Source: Burkholderiales bacterium
GTDB lineage: Bacteria; Pseudomonadota; Gammaproteobacteria; Burkholderiales; Burkholderiaceae_B
DNA: 8,432 nt
Assembly (NCBI GenBank): GCA_005788065.1
Contig: SXZD01000293.1
Coordinates: 1-8,432 of the forward strand
Direction: 5' to 3'
Numbering within the stretch: the stretch's first letter is position 1; each line of letters begins with the position of its first letter. This document shows, piece by piece, positions 5,829 to 8,432 of this stretch. The notes below the pieces were generated by a model that was not told the DNA's origin, made no database searches, and saw only the letters and a list, made by a program, of their open reading frames with translations. The translations under genes and the position numbers were made by a program.

Positions 5829-6862
5829 GGTGCGCTACCTTTCATGGCGAGTGTGACTGAATCAGTGAGTGACGCCAGCATCTGTACAAGTTCCGTATGG
5901 CTCATGCTACGAGCCATACGGATATACCCTGAGCGTAATTCGGAAAGGGCGGCCTGCAGCATTTTTTCATCGGGCTCATGGATCCACGACAGGGGAACCC
6001 GCTGCCGCAGGAATGAGCCGGTGTCAGGTTCAAAAAGTTGCTGCCGCATCAGCGGAATCAGCAGGTCAGCCACGCACAGGGCTGCCAATGAAAACGTGAT
6101 GTGCAGTGACGGAACGCCTGACGTCTGCGCTGCATGCGCATGTCCGGCCGGCAGATAGAGACAGTCGCCAGGCTGCAGCACTGTATCGAGCAGAGGGGCG
6201 CCTGTTGTTGCGCAGTGCGTTGAGTAAGGCAAGCCGGCCAGAGGCAGCAACTGCGGATCGCCGGGCAACCAGACCTGCCAGCGCTTGTGGCCTGACAGCT
6301 GCATGACGATGATGTCTTCATCGTCGTAGTGGCGTGCCAGTGCTTGAGCGTCCGGTGGTGTGAGATAGGCGTTGCAGTTGACACCACAGGCAAACAGCTT
6401 AGCCAGTTGTTGGCAGAGATGCGCAATCAGGTTGCTGCGGTCCTGCAGATTGTTGGTGATGATGCTGTAGCCACGGTCGTAGCTCTGGCGCAGCAGATGC
6501 GCCGTCGGCATGGGGTTGGCCTGCGGCGTTGATTTGCCTGTGGTCTCAGGCGGCTCACAAGCGGACGTCTGCATGCTAGTTTCCGGGGGCGGTGCAAGCG
6601 CCGCTTTGTCTAAACGGGCGATTTGCACGGTGCCCCACTCGTTGCCGGCGATCTGCTGACGCAACTGGCCGTTGATACACAGCGTATCTGCCAGCCTGCC
6701 CGGTAACTGCGGGTCTTCACAAACCCAGCGCAGGGCACCTCGTCCCCACAAACCTGCCTGCAGTTGCTCCTGTATCTGCAACGGGACGAGCGGCGATTGC
6801 GTTAGGGGTGAATCGGCCGTGCTGCATTTTTCAGAGTTCAATGGCCTGCCTCTCGAGTTCAT
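5816..6862 (-). CDS. JmjC/cupin-fold Fe(II)/2-oxoglutarate oxygenase (NO66/MINA/YcfD-like)
   Basis: This 348-residue protein resembles the Cupin_4/JmjC family of ribosomal and peptide hydroxylases. The segment NCNAYLTPP (163-171) leads into HYDDEDIIVMQLSGHKRWQVW (178-198). This gives the HxD iron ligands H178 and D180 on the family's characteristic strand, with the KRW triad that follows. The third iron ligand is probably H243 in GDCLYLPAGHAHAAQ, followed by SLHITFSLA. About 160 residues precede the core, including a proline/threonine-rich stretch (90-118), and a helical C-terminal domain follows. Relatives hydroxylate histidine or arginine in ribosomal proteins. Here the gene sits in a cluster with a small peptide, which may be the substrate (inference). 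ATG 6862 overlaps the diiron gene by 32 bases and lacks a good ribosome binding site. TTG 6841, preceded by AGAGGCAGG, is an alternative that shortens the protein by seven residues. Confidence 0.85.
   Translation of the reverse strand: MNSRGRPLNSEKCSTADSPLTQSPLVPLQIQEQLQAGLWGRGALRWVCEDPQLPGRLADTLCINGQLRQQIAGNEWGTVQIARLDKAALAPPPETSMQTSACEPPETTGKSTPQANPMPTAHLLRQSYDRGYSIITNNLQDRSNLIAHLCQQLAKLFACGVNCNAYLTPPDAQALARHYDDEDIIVMQLSGHKRWQVWLPGDPQLLPLAGLPYSTHCATTGAPLLDTVLQPGDCLYLPAGHAHAAQTSGVPSLHITFSLAALCVADLLIPLMRQQLFEPDTGSFLRQRVPLSWIHEPDEKMLQAALSELRSGYIRMARSMSHTELVQMLASLTDSVTLAMKGSAPCPT
5892..5922. repeat. 12-bp perfect inverted repeat inside the oxygenase gene
   Basis: The arms TCCGTATGGCTC (5892-5903) and GAGCCATACGGA (5911-5922) are perfect complements around a 7-base loop (ATGCTAC). 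The repeat lies in the coding region for residues near IRMARSMSHTE, about 65 bases before the LysE-family start on the minus strand. On the mRNA it would form a strong stem-loop. Confidence 0.75.
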
Positions 6863-7592
6863 CGTTGGTCAGGTCGTTGAAGTTGCGCATGTGGTTGGCC
6901 ATTTCTTCGTGCAGTTGGCCGCTGGCGTCTGCACTGCTGCTGGCCGCCTCTTCGATGATGTCGGCGCAATAGGCAATGTGCCGCCCTTCGTCTGCGATCA
7001 AACGGTCGGAGATGCGCAGCAGTCGAGCCGCATGCGCTTGCGGTGCATGACGCAGGAACGCTTCCCGCACCAGATCTTGCAAAACCAGCGCGCGGATCTC
7101 AGTGATGTGAATCTGGATGATGTCGGCAATCGCCTGCGTGGGTGTCAGCAGGTCGGGTTGCTGCGAAAAAGGAGTTTCGTCCCGCAGAAAGGGCTGCATG
7201 GCGCGAACCTGCGCCCGGACGCTGTCATCCTGCGAGGCGAGCAGGCCAGGAAAGACGAGGTCAAGCGCGAGTATGAAAACCGTTGCGTGTCGCGACTCGT
7301 CCAACGCATGGCGGCGCGCAAGTTGCGCATGTTGGGGCTTGGGCAGGCGCTGCGCAAACAGCAGTATCTGCTGTGCACCGTAGCCTTCAAGGCATGCGTT
7401 GGCGACGAGACTGTCTGCAAACCAATCGGCGTTGGCTGCCAAGGTGCGGTAGTGATCGGAGAAAGCCGGCCGCGCAAAGACGGCCGGCTCGGTGTCGAGC
7501 GCGTGAGTGAGCATGGATTCCCAGTGCGGACGCTGAGCGGGTGCGTGCCGTGCAAGGAGATCGAGCACGCGGCGGGTCAGGGCATTGGTCAT
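6831..7592 (-). CDS. Ferritin-like diiron-carboxylate oxygenase, family uncertain
   Basis: This 253-residue, largely helical protein has a complete four-helix-bundle diiron ligand set in the order E, ExxH, E, ExxH: E69 in CLEGYGAQQ, E99 and H102 in LDESRHATVF, E165 in HITEIRALV, and E202 and H205 in ADEGRHIAYC. This pattern is typical of ferritin-like oxygenases and oxidases such as AurF-type N-oxygenases, MiaE or desaturase-like enzymes, which activate O2 at a dinuclear iron site. I cannot assign a subfamily. A heme-oxygenase-like diiron protein is less likely because the first helix lacks a histidine ligand. ATG 7592 is preferred to TTG 7598 because GGGAG (7604-7600) lies 7 bases upstream. 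It starts 31 bases after the peptide stop and overlaps the JmjC gene, so all are likely one transcript. The substrate is unknown; the adjacent peptide is a candidate. Confidence 0.85.
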   Translation of the reverse strand: MTNALTRRVLDLLARHAPAQRPHWESMLTHALDTEPAVFARPAFSDHYRTLAANADWFADSLVANACLEGYGAQQILLFAQRLPKPQHAQLARRHALDESRHATVFILALDLVFPGLLASQDDSVRAQVRAMQPFLRDETPFSQQPDLLTPTQAIADIIQIHITEIRALVLQDLVREAFLRHAPQAHAARLLRISDRLIADEGRHIAYCADIIEEAASSSADASGQLHEEMANHMRNFNDLTNDELERQAIEL

Positions 7593-7613
7593 GCTCAAGC
7601 TCCCATGCGATCT

Positions 7614-7629
7614 GCCTGGATGGTCAGGC
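7614..7629 (-). repeat. Small hairpin over the peptide stop codon
   Basis: GCCTG and CAGGC arms (7614-7618 and 7625-7629) flank a 6-base loop in the gap between the peptide gene and the diiron gene, covering the peptide TGA (7624-7626). No T tract follows. It could stabilise the peptide mRNA or lower expression of the enzymes relative to the peptide, but a 5-bp stem can also arise by chance. Confidence 0.3.
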
Positions 7630-7785
7630 CGGCTTGCCGCTGCCGTGAACGGCTACGGATGGGGTCGGCAGGGTGTCCGGCTTGCTGCGCGCGGTGCCTG
7701 CCGTGGCAGGGCGGGCGCCGAAGGCATGGTTGCGGATGGTAAATGCGCTGGGGTTCTTGACGTCGATCCGGGTGTTCAAAGGCAT
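7624..7785 (-). CDS. Small peptide, candidate RiPP-type precursor
   Basis: This 53-residue peptide has no family that I recognise. It begins MPLNTRIDVKNPSAFTIRN, continues with HAFGARP and ends in HGSGKPA. It has no cysteine, no hydrophobic or signal segment and a net positive charge. The C-terminal half is rich in proline, threonine, serine, alanine and glycine and looks disordered. Histidines are at 20 and 47. ATG 7785 is supported by AGGAG (7795-7791) five bases upstream. The frame stays open to an ATG at 7914, but that start has no ribosome binding site. Codons are GC-rich and ordinary for the region. It lies 31 bases before the diiron gene, on the same strand, and heads the cluster. A leader-core organisation, with an N-terminal recognition part and a modified tail, is inference. 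Confidence 0.65.
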   Translation of the reverse strand: MPLNTRIDVKNPSAFTIRNHAFGARPATAGTARSKPDTLPTPSVAVHGSGKPA

Positions 7786-7790
7786 GATGG

Positions 7791-7795
7791 CTCCT
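7791..7795 (-). promoter_or_regulatory. Ribosome binding site of the small peptide gene
   Basis: AGGAG on the minus strand lies five bases upstream of the ATG at 7785. It selects this start over the upstream in-frame ATG at 7914 and supports translation of the 53-residue peptide. Confidence 0.65.
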
Positions 7796-7872
7796 GTGCT
7801 GATGTGGGTTTGATGTGGGCGGGCTTCGGGGTGTGTACCGGGCAGATTGATTGGGGATGCGTGGTACGACGT

Positions 7873-7887
7873 GTCACCGGAGGTGAC
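7873..7887. promoter_or_regulatory. Inverted repeat upstream of the peptide gene, possible operator
   Basis: GTCACC and GGTGAC are perfect 6-base complements around GGA. It lies about 90 bases upstream of the peptide ATG, a suitable place for a dimeric regulator site or an untranslated-region hairpin. No regulator gene is visible in the window. Confidence 0.35.
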
Positions 7888-8014
7888 TTCCTCAAAGCTC
7901 ACCAGAGACAGCATAAAAGTGGTTTTGCTTGCCGTGTGGGGGAGGGTTGCCTGTGCAGGAAAGACCCATATAACGCAGGGATGGAACTTTCGTGGAAAAT
8001 TTCAGAAAGTGTGA

Positions 8015-8056
8015 TCGCATACCATATTGCGAAAACAAAACATCAAGTTATTGTTT
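8015..8056. promoter_or_regulatory. Two adjacent inverted repeats upstream of the aceA promoter
   Basis: TCGCA (8015-8019) pairs with TGCGA (8028-8032) across 8 bases, and directly beside it AAACAA (8033-8038) pairs with TTGTTT (8051-8056) across 12 bases. A TGTGA sequence at 8010-8014 resembles one half of a CRP-type site, but no matching TCACA half follows. These could be binding sites for regulators of the glyoxylate shunt, which is usually controlled by carbon source. The match to any specific factor is not established. Confidence 0.3.
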
Positions 8057-8059
8057 GTA

Positions 8060-8087
8060 TTGGGTAAAATATTCAGTCTTATATAAG
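8060..8087 (+). promoter_or_regulatory. Candidate sigma-70 promoter of aceA
   Basis: TTGGGT (8060-8065, 4 of 6 to TTGACA) and TATAAG (8082-8087, 5 of 6 to TATAAT) are spaced by 16 bases in an AT-rich stretch. A second -10-like TATAAC lies at 8089-8094. The 12-bp perfect palindrome TCTTATATAAGA (8077-8088) covers the -10, so a bound dimer there would block transcription. The resulting leader would be close to 190 bases. Confidence 0.4.
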
Positions 8088-8139
8088 ATATAACACTTCA
8101 TTATTTTCCGAACGCACGTTAGAATAGCGGGCTGTCAAC

Positions 8140-8289
8140 ATGTCTGTATCGTCTATTAAAGTTAACCCGGCTGACACAATTGCCCATCGCACCGCGTCAC
8201 GCCGCCAACAAGACACACCGACCCGACTTTGTGTAGATCTTCTGTTTTTACTTCTGTTTTTGACCTTCTCTCTTGAGGACCGAGCATGA
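8140..8289 (+). CDS. Possible leader ORF overlapping the aceA start (49 residues)
   Basis: An ATG at 8140 opens a 49-codon frame that ends in TGA at 8287-8289 and overlaps the aceA ATG as ATGA, the classic geometry of translational coupling. The peptide begins MSVSSIKVNPADTIAHR. It has a hydrophobic stretch (VDLLFLLLFLTFSL, about 32-45) that arises from a pyrimidine-rich DNA segment with two 11-bp direct repeats (CTTCTGTTTTT at 8239-8249 and 8251-8261). Its own ribosome binding site is poor (AGCGGG about 8 bases upstream). It may be chance or a regulatory leader, and I know no family match. Confidence 0.22.
   Translation: MSVSSIKVNPADTIAHRTASRRQQDTPTRLCVDLLFLLLFLTFSLEDRA
8275..8279 (+). promoter_or_regulatory. 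Ribosome binding site of aceA
   Basis: GAGGA lies 6 bases upstream of the ATG at 8286 and supports that start independently of any upstream leader ORF. Confidence 0.7.
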
Positions 8290-8432
8290 AAACTTTTGAG
8301 CAACAAGTTGCCGAACTGAAAAAAGACTGGGAAACCAACCCCCGCTGGAAAGGCGTGAAGCGCGATTACACCGCTGAAGACGTCGTGCGTCTGCGTGGTT
8401 CCATGGTGCCTGAGTACACCCTGGCCAAGAAC
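8286..8432 (+). CDS. aceA: Isocitrate lyase, N-terminal part (runs off the window)
   Basis: The visible 49 residues begin MKTFEQQVAELKKDWETNP, followed by RWKGVKRDYTAEDVVRLRGS. This is the conserved N-terminus of class I isocitrate lyase, which splits isocitrate into glyoxylate and succinate in the glyoxylate shunt and allows growth on acetate or fatty acids. The catalytic KKCGH motif and C-terminal lid lie beyond the window. The start is supported by GAGGA six bases upstream. The gene is divergent from the minus-strand peptide cluster, and its long AT-rich upstream region with several inverted repeats suggests regulated expression. Confidence 0.93.
   Translation, partial: MKTFEQQVAELKKDWETNPRWKGVKRDYTAEDVVRLRGSMVPEYTLAKN

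Larger units (their letters stand above)
7786..8285. other. Divergent intergenic region between the peptide gene and aceA
   Basis: These 500 bases separate the minus-strand peptide cluster from plus-strand aceA and must hold the controls of both. The left half (to about 7980) is GC-rich, with an inverted repeat at 7873-7887 and a direct repeat of GATGTGGG at 7804-7819. The stretch 7995-8125 is markedly AT-rich, with inverted repeats at 8015-8032, 8033-8056 and 8077-8088 and the best promoter match. The remainder is an aceA leader with a possible small ORF (8140-8289). No convincing sigma-70 promoter is visible for the peptide gene. Confidence 0.6.

Noticed and set aside
7465..7488. 7-bp perfect inverted repeat GCCGGCC/GGCCGGC with a 10-base loop
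   Set aside because: It is GC-only, lies within the diiron coding region, and is easily explained by Ala/Gly/Arg codons in a GC-rich genome.
6672..7742. Long plus-strand open frame of 356 codons opposite the diiron and oxygenase genes
   Set aside because: It is antisense to two genes with recognisable family motifs, and its translation has no plausible domain. It is kept open by GC-rich codon bias.
7786..7914. Upstream extension of the small peptide to an ATG at 7914 (96 residues in total)
   Set aside because: No ribosome binding site precedes 7914, while AGGAG is well placed for ATG 7785; the extra residues look like translated regulatory DNA containing the 7873-7887 dyad.
8010..8025. CRP-type binding site
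   Set aside because: Only the left TGTGA half is present; the right half does not match TCACA.
7585..8067. Plus-strand open frame of 160 codons across the peptide gene and intergenic DNA
   Set aside because: It has no family features, no good ribosome binding site, and its composition changes sharply along its length; the opposite strand gives a better-supported short gene.
1..8432. CRISPR array, transposase, tRNA or rRNA genes
   Set aside because: I saw no regularly spaced identical repeats, no transposase motifs with terminal repeats and no tRNA-like cloverleaf; the two tandem arrays have no spacers.

Overview
The window looks like a chromosomal segment from a betaproteobacterium, most likely order Burkholderiales and perhaps near Alcaligenaceae. 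The end of rpoA followed by rplQ closes the ribosomal-protein supercluster, and cutA-dsbD downstream of it is an order I associate with that group. The NodI/NodJ-type exporter pair, GC-rich codon use and the start of an isocitrate lyase fit too. The placement rests on gene content and remembered gene order, not on a search.

Left part, plus strand (1-5099): rpoA 3' end, rplQ, then a 346-base gap holding a degenerate 13-bp tandem array and a good intrinsic terminator. Next come a NodI-like ATPase and a NodJ-like permease with overlapping ends, cutA, and dsbD. CutA and DsbD are 3 bases apart. DsbD has all six redox cysteines expected of a thiol:disulfide interchange protein that carries electrons to the periplasm.

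Middle, minus strand (7785 down to 5181): four closely packed genes converge on dsbD. In transcription order they are a 53-residue peptide with a strong ribosome binding site, a ferritin-like protein with a complete carboxylate-bridged diiron motif set, a JmjC/cupin (NO66/MINA/YcfD-like) Fe(II)/2-oxoglutarate oxygenase, and a LysE/RhtB-family exporter. I infer that the peptide may be modified by the two iron oxygenases, with LysE exporting the product or a released fragment, as in a RiPP-type pathway. I do not recognise this exact combination, and it is the main discovery candidate. A 14-bp tandem array fills the gap between dsbD and the LysE gene.

Right end (7786-8432): a 500-base divergent intergenic region with several short inverted repeats, an AT-rich promoter-like stretch and a possible 49-residue leader ORF that overlaps the aceA start as ATGA. 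The first 49 codons of aceA (isocitrate lyase, glyoxylate shunt) follow and run off the window.
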